NCBI GenBank assembly: GCA_018005585.1
Contig: JAGMZX010000003.1
Location: 39,751 to 91,022, forward strand
Direction of reading: 5' to 3'
Length of the DNA: 51,272 bases
Origin: Candidatus Hydrogenedentota bacterium
Lineage (GTDB): Bacteria > Hydrogenedentota > Hydrogenedentia > Hydrogenedentales > JAGMZX01
Under the pieces are notes generated by a model. It made no database searches. It was not told the DNA's origin and was given only the letters and a program-made list of their open reading frames with translations. This document shows positions 33,890-42,954 of the stretch, in pieces (the first letter of the stretch is position 1; each line of letters begins with the position of its first letter). The position numbers and the translations under genes were made by a program.

Positions 33890-36004
33890 ATGCACCGGAC
33901 CCCGTTCGTATTCCTTATGGCGGCCACATGTGTTTCGTGTATAGCCGCGGCCCAGGAAGATATCGGCGCGCTTGTCCGGTCTCTCTCGAGCGGAGATGCG
34001 CTTGCCCGCCATGCTGCCTTTGAAAACGCCGCGCAATTCGGGCCGGAAGCGATCATCGCCGTGGCGCCGCTGCTCGACAATGAGCGGCCGGACGTCGTCT
34101 ACGCGGCAACGCAAGCGCTCGAGAATATCGCCGGGGCCGCGACTTCCGCCGAAGAAACGCGCAAGGCCGCCTCTAACGCCCTCACCGTGGCGGCGCTTGC
34201 CACGCAGAATCGCGACCCGCTGCTTTCGCTCCTGGCCTATGTGGGCGATATAGAAGTCCTGCCTGCATTGACTAATCTCTTGACGAAGGCGCCGGAATCA
34301 TTCGACGCCGCTTTGCGCGCCATTGAGAGCATCGGCCGCAACGCAGCGCAACGCGGCAACGCCGCCGGAGCGGAGACTGTATGCGCTGCGCTACTGTCCT
34401 GCCTGCAACGCAGCGAGGGACGGGAGCGGATTGGGATCATAAACGCAATCGGTGCGGCCGGAAGCGGCTGCGCCGTAGATGCGCTTATTGCCGAAGTGCA
34501 GGTCCGTGGCCCGTCCGCGGATGCCGCGGCGCAAGCGCTGGGCTATCTTGGAGGCATTCGGGCCTTCGATGCGCTCTGGCAACAGTTCGAACGCCTCGGG
34601 TCTGACATCGCGCTTGAAGCCTGCCTGCGCATGATCGAACGGCAACCCGACGCAAAAGCCGCGAAACTCTATGCGCGGATGCTGGACCGCGCGCAAACGC
34701 AGGAAAAAGCCGCGCAAGAGGGCGGCGCCCGCCACACAGCCGTTTCAGGCGACCCGCGCGTTCTGTGCCCTTCCTTGCGCGGCATCGGAAGGACCGCGGC
34801 GTCCGGCAAAGCCGTCAAGGTGCTGTTGCCCTTCCTGCGCGCTGCGCGCGCGGATGTCTATGGAGCGGCGCGGGACGCTCTGGTTGCCGTGCGCGACGAA
34901 ACAGCCACGCGCAAGATGGCCGCGACCGCGCGAAAGGCCGAGCCCGACCTCAAGGCGGCCTTATTGGAAATCGTCACCATCCGCGACGTGGCCGCGGCGA
35001 CGCCGTTGCTTGAAGGAGGGCTGCGCGACGGCGACCACCGTGTGCGCGCCACGGCGCTGCGCCTGTTAGGCCAACGCGCCGACGCTCGCTATGCGGACGC
35101 GTTTCTCGAGGCGGCGCAAGACAGCGACCCGAGCGTGCGCACGCAAGGCGTACGCGCCTGGCTGAACCTTGCCCACGCGGCCGGGGCCAGCGGCGATACT
35201 GCGCGGGCACGCGACATGTACCACGAGGCTCTGGGGTTCGAGGCGGAGGACACGGAGCGCGCGGCCGCCGTCGAGGGATTGACAATGATCGCCGCGCCCG
35301 AGACTTTGACCTATCTTCAGCCGCTTGTGGGGAATCCAGCCCTCGAAGGGCCGGTTGCGCGCTGCGCCTTCGCCATTGCGGACAAGATGGCCGCGGCGGA
35401 CCGGGCCGCGGCGCAGGGGATCTTTGAGGCCGCGTTGCGCACCACGAAGGACCGCGAACTGGCAAAGCGCGCGCAGGCCGCGCTGGCTGCACTAGGCTTG
35501 CCGGCCAGTCTTGCCGCCGAACGTGGGTTCGTTCTACGCTGGCGGGTCATTGGCCCCTTCCCGAAGACCGCGTTTGACGCGGCGTTTCCGCCCGAATCTG
35601 AATACCAGCCCGACGCGGCGTATACAGGCGCAGACGAACAGCAGGTGCGCTGGCGGGACCATGTCGTAAACGACCCCTTGGGTATAACGGACCTCGATGA
35701 CTTCCTGCAACCCACGGAGCAGGTCATCGCGTATGCCCGCGCCGTCGTCGTTGTCGATGCCGCACAGGATATTCTGGTCAAGGCCGGGTCGGACGACGGG
35801 ATCGTGTGCTGGGTGAACGGCGAAAAGGTGCATGAAAACGATGCGGCCCGCGCAGTATCCGTGGACGAGGACACGAAACCCGCCGCACTTGCGGCGGGCG
35901 AGAATGTCATACTCCTGAAAATTGTGCAGGGTGGTGGTGACTGGGGTTTTTGCCTGCGGTTGACGAACCGGCAAGGCGAACCGCTTCTCTTCCGCTACGA
36001 ATGA
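33890..36004 (+). CDS. Exported HEAT-repeat protein with C-terminal PA14-like domain
   Basis: 704 residues, with a signal peptide (~1-22, ending near CIAAAQ). Residues ~25-540 form a run of alpha-helical HEAT/armadillo-like repeats (for example the units around PDVVYAATQALENIA, DGDHRVRATALRLLG and DPSVRTQGVRAWL), a scaffold for protein binding. The last ~160 residues (WRVIGPFP, then LVKAGSDDGIVCWVNGEKV and GGGDWGFCLRL) resemble a PA14/carbohydrate-binding beta-barrel. It is 15 bases after the oxidoreductase gene and probably in the same operon, so a shared role at the cell surface is likely but undefined. It ends 17 bases from the end of the convergent kinase gene. Confidence 0.82.
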   Translation: MHRTPFVFLMAATCVSCIAAAQEDIGALVRSLSSGDALARHAAFENAAQFGPEAIIAVAPLLDNERPDVVYAATQALENIAGAATSAEETRKAASNALTVAALATQNRDPLLSLLAYVGDIEVLPALTNLLTKAPESFDAALRAIESIGRNAAQRGNAAGAETVCAALLSCLQRSEGRERIGIINAIGAAGSGCAVDALIAEVQVRGPSADAAAQALGYLGGIRAFDALWQQFERLGSDIALEACLRMIERQPDAKAAKLYARMLDRAQTQEKAAQEGGARHTAVSGDPRVLCPSLRGIGRTAASGKAVKVLLPFLRAARADVYGAARDALVAVRDETATRKMAATARKAEPDLKAALLEIVTIRDVAAATPLLEGGLRDGDHRVRATALRLLGQRADARYADAFLEAAQDSDPSVRTQGVRAWLNLAHAAGASGDTARARDMYHEALGFEAEDTERAAAVEGLTMIAAPETLTYLQPLVGNPALEGPVARCAFAIADKMAAADRAAAQGIFEAALRTTKDRELAKRAQAALAALGLPASLAAERGFVLRWRVIGPFPKTAFDAAFPPESEYQPDAAYTGADEQQVRWRDHVVNDPLGITDLDDFLQPTEQVIAYARAVVVVDAAQDILVKAGSDDGIVCWVNGEKVHENDAARAVSVDEDTKPAALAAGENVILLKIVQGGGDWGFCLRLTNRQGEPLLFRYE

Positions 36005-36021
36005 CTGCCGGCGGTCACGGA

Positions 36022-38754
36022 CTATTGCCCAAGGGCCTTGCGAATCTCGCTCAGCAGGTCCCGTGCATGATAGGGCTTGCGCACAAAGCCGACAAAACCG
36101 TCGCCGTGGCTGGTCACGTTGACCTGTTCGCTGTGGCCACTTGAAAACACAACGGGAATGTCGGGGCGTATGCCGCGGATGAGGGCGAACAGTTCGTCGC
36201 CGTCCCGGACCGGCATGGACACGTCGAGCAGGACCGCGTCAATCTCCGCCGCCCGTGCGCTGAAAATCTCCAGGCCTTCGCCTCCATCGCAAGCCGTGAT
36301 CACCACCAGTCCGGCGCGTTCCAGAAAAGCCTTCGCCACGCCAAGCACGGGTTCCTCGTCATCGACGACGAGCACGGTGCCCCGGCCCCGCCACTCCGCC
36401 TGACGGTCCTCTTCAGCGCCAATCACGGGTTCCGCCACTGCCGCGCAGATGGGGAACAGCACTTCAAACGTGGTTCCTTCCGCGGGCCGGCTCTCCACGT
36501 GTATCCCGCCCCGATGCCCCCGTACCGTGCCCAAGACCGCCGCCAGACCGAGCCCGCGTCCAATGAATTTCGTGGTGAAGAAGGGGTCGAAAATACGTTC
36601 CAGCATCTCCGCGTCCATGCCGCACCCGGTGTCCGCAACACGGAGAAACACATACTGGCCGGGCGCAAGCGTTGTCTCCCTGCGAACCCGCAGGAGAAAT
36701 TCGCGGTCGTACGTGCGTACGCCCGTCTGCACATAAATGGACCCCGCCCGGTCGTTCATAGCGTCCACAGCGTTGACGACAAGGCTCAGTACAAGCTGGC
36801 GCAATTGCGCCCCGTCGCCCTGGATTAGGGGCGTCCTGTCTCCGGCTTCGAGATGGAGCCGGACCTTGCGTGGCACGCTGACCTGAAGGAGGTGCGCCAT
36901 TTCGCCGAGGAGTTTTCCAAGGTCAACCCGCTCCCTGGCAAGCCTGCCACGCCCGGCGTAGGTCAACAGTTGATGGGTCAGTTCGGCGGCGCGCTTCGCC
37001 GAGCTTTCGATTTGACGCAAGCACTCGCGCGCCGGGGCGTCCGCTGACAAATCGAGCAAGGCCATTTCCGCGTACCCCAGGATGCCGACAAGCAAGTTGT
37101 TGAAATCGTGAGCGACACCGCCCGCAAGCGCCGCAAGACTTTCGAGCCGTTGCGCATGCTGCATCTGCGCCTCGAGGAGGCGCCGCTCCTGCTCTGCCTG
37201 CTTGACTGCCGTGACATCATTGCCGATGCAGAGGATTTCCTTGATGTTCCCGTGTTCGTCCCGGATGGCCTTGTTGGTCCAAGCGACCCAAACCCGCTCG
37301 CCGTTGCGGCGTATGTTTTCATTCTCATTCGTTGAGTAGCGCTCCGGATTGCGGCCAATATCATCGATCATCGCGGCAAGATCGCGGCCGTTCGAGTCCA
37401 GCCCCGGCACTACCGTTCCTACCATGTGCTTGCCAAGGATCTCCGGTTCGGAATAATCGAAGAACTGCTGCGCATACTCGTTGAAGAAGGTGATGCGCCC
37501 GTCTGGTCTCCGCCGTAGGATAATGCTGTTGGCGCTTTCCACCAGTTCGCGGTATTTCTCTTCGCTGGCACGCAGGGCTTCTTCGGCGCGGCGCCGTTGG
37601 GTAATATCCACATCCATGCAGAAGACTTCCGCCACCTCGGTGCCGTCGAATACCGGAAACATGCTCGAGTAGACCCAGCGCACTTCGCCGGAACGGGTTC
37701 GGACGGGCCATTCCTTGGGCGTCGTCGCGGTTCCCGAGCGCCAAATCCCGGCAATTATCGATTCAAAGTCGCGGGCATCTTCCGGGCTCAACAGGAGGTC
37801 CCCCAGGCGCTTTCCGACCGTCTCGCGGGCTGCATATCCGTAGAGGTCGCCGCTTGCGCCGTTCCAGTGGCGCACCACCCCGTCGCGGTCGAAACCCTGA
37901 ATGGCCACAAGCGGCGTATGCTCGATTACCGCCTCAAAGCGGTCCAGCGCAATTCGCAGAGCATGCTCTGCTTGCTTCTGCCTCGTGATGTCGCGACAGA
38001 CCGCCTGGAACCCGGTCACCAGGTCTTCATTCTTGAGAATCTCCAGGTTCTGCCCCAGCCAGACCTCCTGCCCGTCTTTGGTCAGCACCGGAAATTCGTG
38101 ATACACGCTGCAACGCCCCGCTCGCTGCTCCGCGCGCACGTACTCCCGCACTTCGTCGCGTGCATCGGGGCGGACAAACTCCGAGTAGTGCCGCCCCAGA
38201 ATCTCCTCGATCGGGAAACCCAGCGTCCGGATCGCCACTGGGTTCACATATACAAAACACCCTTCGGCATTCGTCTGATAGATAATATCGCCCGCGTGCT
38301 CCACCAGCCGCCGGAATCGCTCCTCGCTCCGGCACAGCGCTTCTTCCGTCCGTCTTCGCTCCGTAATGTCTTGGAGGAATACCTGAATCGATTCCTCGCC
38401 CGACCTGGGGTCGCGCACCAGACAGGAAGTATGCGCCGCCCATTTCAGGTTCCCGCGCTGGGTCCGGAAGGGGTAGGCAAGGTCGCGAACGCGGCGCTCC
38501 TGGCGCATCCGATTGCGGATCGTGCCCACGGGCAGGACATGCGTGACCAATTCGGACACATTCTTGCCTACGGCGTCCGCGGGATTGGGATAACGGTCTT
38601 CGAGTTCCAGGATTGCGAGTGCACCACGGTCGATGAAGAGAATCGTGCCGTCGAAGGTGTAGCGGAAAAGACCGACCCCCGCGAATTGGAGCACTTCGCG
38701 TTGGATTTCGTCTATTTCCTCAGGGGTAAGGTTGGATTCGCGATTCTCGGCCAT
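36022..38754 (-). CDS. Cytoplasmic hybrid histidine kinase with four PAS domains and a receiver
   Basis: About 910 residues, no membrane helix. Order: PAS (~22-140), PAS (~143-265), PAS (~268-395), PAS (~397-522), dimerisation/His domain with phosphoacceptor His549 (GGVAHDFNN), ATPase domain (N-box Asn661, DTGCGMD at 708-714, RGLGLAAVLG) and a C-terminal receiver (VVDDEE at 796-801, phospho-Asp844 in LLDVSMP, Lys in VRKPY). The final response regulator is not in the window. The frame is open upstream to a GTG at 38973, but the ATG at 38754 has GGAG seven bases before it and begins at a normal N-terminus. The signal is probably soluble (redox, oxygen or light), as PAS domains suggest. A possible 25-codon leader ORF lies upstream. 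Confidence 0.93.
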   Translation of the reverse strand: MAENRESNLTPEEIDEIQREVLQFAGVGLFRYTFDGTILFIDRGALAILELEDRYPNPADAVGKNVSELVTHVLPVGTIRNRMRQERRVRDLAYPFRTQRGNLKWAAHTSCLVRDPRSGEESIQVFLQDITERRRTEEALCRSEERFRRLVEHAGDIIYQTNAEGCFVYVNPVAIRTLGFPIEEILGRHYSEFVRPDARDEVREYVRAEQRAGRCSVYHEFPVLTKDGQEVWLGQNLEILKNEDLVTGFQAVCRDITRQKQAEHALRIALDRFEAVIEHTPLVAIQGFDRDGVVRHWNGASGDLYGYAARETVGKRLGDLLLSPEDARDFESIIAGIWRSGTATTPKEWPVRTRSGEVRWVYSSMFPVFDGTEVAEVFCMDVDITQRRRAEEALRASEEKYRELVESANSIILRRRPDGRITFFNEYAQQFFDYSEPEILGKHMVGTVVPGLDSNGRDLAAMIDDIGRNPERYSTNENENIRRNGERVWVAWTNKAIRDEHGNIKEILCIGNDVTAVKQAEQERRLLEAQMQHAQRLESLAALAGGVAHDFNNLLVGILGYAEMALLDLSADAPARECLRQIESSAKRAAELTHQLLTYAGRGRLARERVDLGKLLGEMAHLLQVSVPRKVRLHLEAGDRTPLIQGDGAQLRQLVLSLVVNAVDAMNDRAGSIYVQTGVRTYDREFLLRVRRETTLAPGQYVFLRVADTGCGMDAEMLERIFDPFFTTKFIGRGLGLAAVLGTVRGHRGGIHVESRPAEGTTFEVLFPICAAVAEPVIGAEEDRQAEWRGRGTVLVVDDEEPVLGVAKAFLERAGLVVITACDGGEGLEIFSARAAEIDAVLLDVSMPVRDGDELFALIRGIRPDIPVVFSSGHSEQVNVTSHGDGFVGFVRKPYHARDLLSEIRKALGQ

Positions 38755-39164
38755 AGCGCACTCCTGAATATTCCCTCCGGCAACCCGCGGCGGAATACCC
38801 AAACACGGCATTCGTATCAACCCGTTAATCGCAAGCGGGAGGATAACACAAACACATTCTGCCCCGAAATGCCCTGAAATGCTCTGGCTAAGACGCCTGG
38901 GTCCGGCACTGACCAGAGCCGTCCCCCAAGATTGCGCTACGGATCGAGCGCTCGAGAATGCGCATGCCGTCACCTCCCAATACCGGCATCCGATACCGGC
39001 GTGACACCAGGGGGCCGCGGGGCAGAATGGCGTTGTTCCTCTCGCGGCGTATTACGCGCGGTTGGGACTCCACAGGCCGTCTGCGTCACTCCCAACAAGA
39101 CGCTTGCCCCTCAGCATGGCCCCTGCGACGTCAAGAAGCACGGACACCTCTTGGGTCCGGTTCG
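38755..39164. other. Intergenic region between anmK and the hybrid kinase
   Basis: 410 bases. Apart from the candidate short ORF at 38888-38965 it holds no recognised gene. It contains a perfect 12-bp palindrome (TCGAGCGCTCGA, 38944-38955), a hairpin enclosing a ribosome binding site (38964-38989), and a twice-repeated TACCGGC. No clear promoter or terminator with a T-run is visible. Confidence 0.45.
38888..38965 (-). CDS. Possible 25-residue leader peptide upstream of the kinase gene
   Basis: An ATG at 38965 is preceded, with seven-base spacing, by an ideal GGAGG (38973-38977). The frame encodes 25 residues (MRILERSIRSAILGDGSG, then QCRTQAS) and stops 133 bases before the kinase start. The binding site lies in the loop of a six-base-pair hairpin, ATGCCG/CGGCAT, whose 3' arm includes the first two bases of the start codon. 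It could be a regulatory leader peptide or a chance match; there is no similarity to support it. Confidence 0.3.
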   Translation of the reverse strand: MRILERSIRSAILGDGSGQCRTQAS

Positions 39165-40322
39165 TCATGGCGGCGTAATTTTGCCGAGGATGACCTGTCT
39201 GCGGGCGCCGGTGGCGCGCGGCACGTTCGCGGGCGTGCCACAGATGGTCTCGTTGCCGAGGATGGCGAAGGCGACGGCTTCCCGCGCCTCCATCGGGATG
39301 CCGTACTGGTCGCTGGTGAAGACCTTAACCCCGCGCAACGCCTTGCGCAACAGCTTCATGAGCGTCTTGTTTTTCGCGCCGCCACCGGCCACGACCATGT
39401 ATGAAATGTCGTGCTGCGGCTGAATGAACCGCTTGAACGCGTCGCTGATGCTCTGTGCGACGGCGTGCGTCACGGTGGCTACCAGGTCCTCATAAGAGTG
39501 CTCCCGCCGCGCGGCGAGCGCGTCCCGCAGGTACACCGCCGCGCCGAACTCCTCTCGGCCCGTGCTTTTGGGCGGCACCTTGTGAAAATAGCGCGGACTG
39601 AGCAGGTATTCGAGGAATTCGTCGACCACGATACCCTTGGCTGCCGCCTCTCCGTCCTTGTCGAATTCTTTCGTTCCACGCGTGAGCAAACGAACCGCGC
39701 CATCAATCGCCATATTGCCTGGCCCCGTGTCAAAGGCAATGACGTTCTCGAATTCAGGCGTGACCACGGTGAAATTCGCGATGCCGCCAATGTTCAGACA
39801 CGCCACCGGATTCTCGGATTTCCGGAATAGCACCCAGTCGGCGTAGGTAACCAGCGGCGCGCCCTGCCCTCCCGCGGCCATGTCGCGCGGCCGGAAGTCC
39901 GAGACGACCGGCAACCCGGTACGTTCGGCTATGACCGCCGTTTCGCCTATCTGCAAGGTACCGCAGGGTTCCTCGGCGGAGGGCGGGATATGCGCGACGG
40001 TGTGTCCGTGCGAGGCAACGAAGTCGACGGTGCAATCGTTGGTCTCCGCGACCTTAAGCAATTCCACTACGGCGTCCGCGAATCGCTCCCCCAGTTCGAA
40101 ATTGAGCAGACAGATTTCTTTTGAATCCATGTGCTCCGCGAGAAGACGCGTGCGAAACCATGGCGTATAGGGAAAATGCCTGTGCGCGATTAGTTTCATG
40201 GCCTGCCCCGGGCCCGTACCCTTGACCCGCACCAGCACAGCCTCCAGCCCGTCGCTCGAGCTTCCCGACATGAGCCCGATCACAAACCGGGCAGGCTTGT
40301 TGCGCAGTTCTTCCAGGTTCAT
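39165..40322 (-). CDS. anmK: Anhydro-N-acetylmuramic acid kinase
   Basis: About 385 residues. It phosphorylates and opens 1,6-anhydro-MurNAc released from peptidoglycan, giving MurNAc-6-phosphate for recycling. Signatures: [15 protein letters not shown] near residue 20 (the family's GTSxDG ATP motif), [23 protein letters not shown]-like [23 protein letters not shown] and the C-terminal [10 protein letters not shown] longer frame begins eight codons upstream (40346); the ATG at 40322 (MNLEELRN) is preferred, with AAGGGA upstream. Divergent from cysC. No murQ is adjacent. Confidence 0.96.
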   Translation of the reverse strand: MNLEELRNKPARFVIGLMSGSSSDGLEAVLVRVKGTGPGQAMKLIAHRHFPYTPWFRTRLLAEHMDSKEICLLNFELGERFADAVVELLKVAETNDCTVDFVASHGHTVAHIPPSAEEPCGTLQIGETAVIAERTGLPVVSDFRPRDMAAGGQGAPLVTYADWVLFRKSENPVACLNIGGIANFTVVTPEFENVIAFDTGPGNMAIDGAVRLLTRGTKEFDKDGEAAAKGIVVDEFLEYLLSPRYFHKVPPKSTGREEFGAAVYLRDALAARREHSYEDLVATVTHAVAQSISDAFKRFIQPQHDISYMVVAGGGAKNKTLMKLLRKALRGVKVFTSDQYGIPMEAREAVAFAILGNETICGTPANVPRATGARRQVILGKITPP

Positions 40323-40547
40323 GCTCGCAGTCCCTTCCGCTTGCACGAATTACAGCACACACTCTCTCCTTCTCATAGTACCACATTTGCCCGCTTCGAT
40401 TGTTCGTGCAGCCAAGCAACTGAACGACAATGTCCTGACTGGGATCAGCGCAACGCCGCGCCGCATTCGCGTCGCGCCGGTCAGGTCTGGTATATTCACG
40501 GTTCCCGCCGTGCAAGAGACTTTGAGGCAAAAACAAAGGGATGTATC
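40323..40547. other. Divergent spacer between anmK and cysC
   Basis: 225 bases. A TATATT (around 40492) could be a -10 box for cysC, but no acceptable -35 lies 16-18 bases ahead of it. No conserved RNA structure recognised. Confidence 0.35.
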
Positions 40548-41165
40548 ATGGCAGATGTGATCAAGGCGACCAATATTACGTGGCATGACCACACGGTAAC
40601 GCTGGAAGAACGCGAGGCGCGCTACGGCCACAAGCCGGCCGTGATCTGGTTTACCGGTCTTTCCGCATCGGGGAAATCGACGATTGCCCAGTCCGTTCAA
40701 TCGGAACTGTTCGACCGTGCGTGTATGACCTTTGTCCTCGACGGCGACAATGTCCGTCATGGGCTTAACAAAGACCTTGGCTTCTCGCCGGAGGACCGGG
40801 AAGAGAACATCCGCCGTATTGGCGAAGTGGCCAAGTTGTTTGCGGATGCGGGCCTGATCGCCATGACGGCGTTCATTTCTCCGTACCGGGCCGACCGTGA
40901 CAAGGCACGGGCCATCGCCGGAGACCGGTTTATCGAAGTATACGTAAAGGCTGACGTGAGCGTGTGCGAGGAGCGCGACCCGAAAGGCCTGTACAAGAAG
41001 GCCCGCGCTGGCGTTATCCCCGAGTTCACGGGGATATCGGCGCCATATGAAGAGCCGCTGAATGCGGAACTCGTGCTCGACACGGGCTCGGAGTCGCTGG
41101 CGGAATGCACGGCGCGCGTGCTCAACTACCTGATCGAACGGGGTATCCTGAAGGCGGGTTCGTGA
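40548..41165 (+). CDS. cysC: Adenylylsulfate kinase
   Basis: 205 residues. It phosphorylates adenosine 5'-phosphosulfate (APS) to PAPS. The P-loop GLSASGKS is at 37-44, [10 protein letters not shown] at 65-74 and [16 protein letters not shown] at 83-98; FISPYRADR and the lid motif KGLYKKAR also match. The ATG at 40548 has AAAGGGA six bases upstream; the frame extends to 40341 but that region is the divergent spacer. No cysD, cysN or sulfite-forming genes are adjacent, so PAPS may feed sulfation or assimilation encoded elsewhere; the PAP phosphatase gene at 28902 would clear its by-product. Confidence 0.96.
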   Translation: MADVIKATNITWHDHTVTLEEREARYGHKPAVIWFTGLSASGKSTIAQSVQSELFDRACMTFVLDGDNVRHGLNKDLGFSPEDREENIRRIGEVAKLFADAGLIAMTAFISPYRADRDKARAIAGDRFIEVYVKADVSVCEERDPKGLYKKARAGVIPEFTGISAPYEEPLNAELVLDTGSESLAECTARVLNYLIERGILKAGS

Positions 41166-41446
41166 ACACTACGTACCGGTAGGTAAATACCTTGATACCG
41201 GGCGCACTGGGCTGTACGGCTATCGTACAAGGGTGTTTGGACTAAGCCCGCGCCAGCCTCCGGCCCACAGCGCTAAGTGCCCTGTGCAGACAACAAGATA
41301 TCTGCGTATTATGCTTGAGATATGAAAAGCTGGATTACCTGCCGCGAATAACTTGCAATTCACACCCGGTTTATGCGAGCATTTAAGAGTCTTTATGCGT
41401 CCACGCGTTTTCCCCGTTGTCTGCGCGTAAGGGAAGCGATTTTGTC
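41166..41446. other. Leader/spacer upstream of the nuo operon
   Basis: 281 bases that should contain the nuo promoter. I see a short CCGGTA/TACCGG inverted repeat (41176-41181 and 41196-41201, 14-base loop) just after cysC, and AAGGGAAG ahead of nuoA. A TATTAT around 41308 has no good -35 partner. No gene recognised. Confidence 0.35.
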
Positions 41447-41884
41447 ATGTATGAAGAGTTCGCTGCGGTTGTCGTGTTCTTACTACTGGGCGTTGTCGTC
41501 GTTGTGGCCACGCTGCTGCTGGGATGGTTTATCCGCATCCAGCGTCCAAACACAACGAAGAACGCCATATATGAATGCGGCGAGCCGACCATCGGCTCGG
41601 CCTGGATACGTTACAACAGCCGGTTCTACACCGTTGCGCTGGTTTACTTGCTGTTCGACGTGGAGGTCGTGGTGCTGGTTCCCGCGGCACTGGTGTTGAA
41701 AGAAATGGCCGCGGCGGGCGCAGGCTGGGTCCCCCTGGGTGCGCTGCTCCTGTTCATGCTCTTGCTGGTGCTTGGTCTGGCTTACGAGTGGCGCTACGGC
41801 AATCTGGATTGGATTGGGGAGCAGGTATACAAGACGGTACGCAAAGAAACGGGGCATCCGGAGCGTGGAGAGCATGTTGCCTGA
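41447..41884 (+). CDS. nuoA: NADH-quinone oxidoreductase subunit A
   Basis: 145 residues, three membrane helices (~5-27, ~62-88, ~95-118). It is part of the membrane arm of complex I near the quinone site. The conserved YECGEP motif and the [16 protein letters not shown] segment with its buried acidic residues are present. The ATG at 41447 follows AAGGGAAG; an upstream frame to 41417 is not needed. First gene of the nuo operon; nuoB overlaps its end by 11 bases. Confidence 0.96.
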   Translation: MYEEFAAVVVFLLLGVVVVVATLLLGWFIRIQRPNTTKNAIYECGEPTIGSAWIRYNSRFYTVALVYLLFDVEVVVLVPAALVLKEMAAAGAGWVPLGALLLFMLLLVLGLAYEWRYGNLDWIGEQVYKTVRKETGHPERGEHVA

Positions 41885-42470
41885 AGCGCCTCACGATACG
41901 CCGCAGACAGCCGAACAGCTGCTGACCACGTATTTGCGTGAGCCGCGTGATTTGACGCGTTACCTGCACTACGTGAAGGTGTGCCGGGAAGAGGGCTTGC
42001 CTCTCGCGGTCATTCCGCTGGATGCCGCGGTGAACTGGTCCCGGGCGAGTTCGTTATGGCCGCTGACGTTCGGGCTCGCATGCTGCGCCATTGAAATGAT
42101 GGCCACCGGCGCGTCGAAATACGATTTGGACCGCTTTGGCGCGGGCGCGTTCCGGCCCACGCCCCGGCAGGCGGACCTGATGATTGTTGCGGGCACGGTA
42201 ACGCACAAAATGGCTCCGCGCGTGAAGCGGCTGTATGACCAGATGCCCGAGCCGAAATACGTGATGGCAATGGGCGCATGCACGATTGGCGGTGGACCCT
42301 ACTCGGTATACGGCTATCACGTAGTAAAAGGGATCGACCGCTTCCTGCCGGTGGATGTATACGTGCCGGGTTGCCCACCGCGCCCGGAGGCGCTCATAGA
42401 CGCGCTCCTGTGGCTGCAAGCCAAGATTAGCCGGGCACACCCGATTCGAGAACGTTATCAAGGATCATGA
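41874..42470 (+). CDS. nuoB: NADH-quinone oxidoreductase subunit B
   Basis: 198 residues, carrying the N2 [4Fe-4S] cluster that passes electrons to quinone. Ligands are visible as Cys70-Cys71 (LACCAIE), Cys136 (GACTIGG) and Cys167 (PGCPPRPE). The N-terminal ~45 residues are an extension rich in charged residues ([18 protein letters not shown]), longer than in many NuoB. The ATG at 41874 lies inside the end of nuoA with GGAG close upstream. Confidence 0.97.
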   Translation: MLPEAPHDTPQTAEQLLTTYLREPRDLTRYLHYVKVCREEGLPLAVIPLDAAVNWSRASSLWPLTFGLACCAIEMMATGASKYDLDRFGAGAFRPTPRQADLMIVAGTVTHKMAPRVKRLYDQMPEPKYVMAMGACTIGGGPYSVYGYHVVKGIDRFLPVDVYVPGCPPRPEALIDALLWLQAKISRAHPIRERYQGS

Positions 42471-42477
42471 CGGCACC

Positions 42478-42951
42478 ATGACCACAGAAGAGATCCATGC
42501 GCAATTAAAAGCGCGATTCGGCGACGCAGTGGCCGAATGGCGCGCCGTCGAGCATGGCGACTCGTATATTCAGGCGGCGCCAGCGGCCTGGCATGATATT
42601 GCCGGCTTCCTGCGTGACGAGGACGGTCTCCGGTTCGACTTTCTGAGGTTGATTTCGGGAGTGGACCGCGGCGAACGGTTCTCCTCCGTGTATCACCTGT
42701 ATTCCTACGAGCATGGCCACGCGGTTACCTTGCGCATCGACGTGGAGCGCGCCGACCCGCGCATCCCAAGTGTCGCGGACCTCTGGCCCGCCGCCGAATG
42801 GCACGAGCGGGAAGCGTACGACATGATGGGCATCGTGTACGAGGGCCACGAAAACCTGCGGCGGATTTTGCTGCCGGACGACTGGGAAGGCTTCCCGCTG
42901 CGCAAGGACTACGTGCCGCCGAAGAGTTACCACGGCTTAACCAATGAGTAG
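42478..42951 (+). CDS. nuoC: NADH-quinone oxidoreductase subunit C
   Basis: 157 residues, the 30-kDa-type subunit of the peripheral arm. The signature EWHEREAYDMMGI followed by GHENLRRILLPDDWEG and PLRKDY is complete. It is a separate gene and not fused to nuoD, and it begins seven bases after nuoB with AAGGAT upstream. Confidence 0.96.
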   Translation: MTTEEIHAQLKARFGDAVAEWRAVEHGDSYIQAAPAAWHDIAGFLRDEDGLRFDFLRLISGVDRGERFSSVYHLYSYEHGHAVTLRIDVERADPRIPSVADLWPAAEWHEREAYDMMGIVYEGHENLRRILLPDDWEGFPLRKDYVPPKSYHGLTNE

Positions 42952-42954
42952 CCT

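Noticed and set aside
36022-38973. GTG start at 38973 for the hybrid kinase
   Set aside because: The extra 73 residues are unlike the family and would overlap the GGAGG used by the short ORF; the ATG at 38754 has its own binding site and a normal N-terminus.
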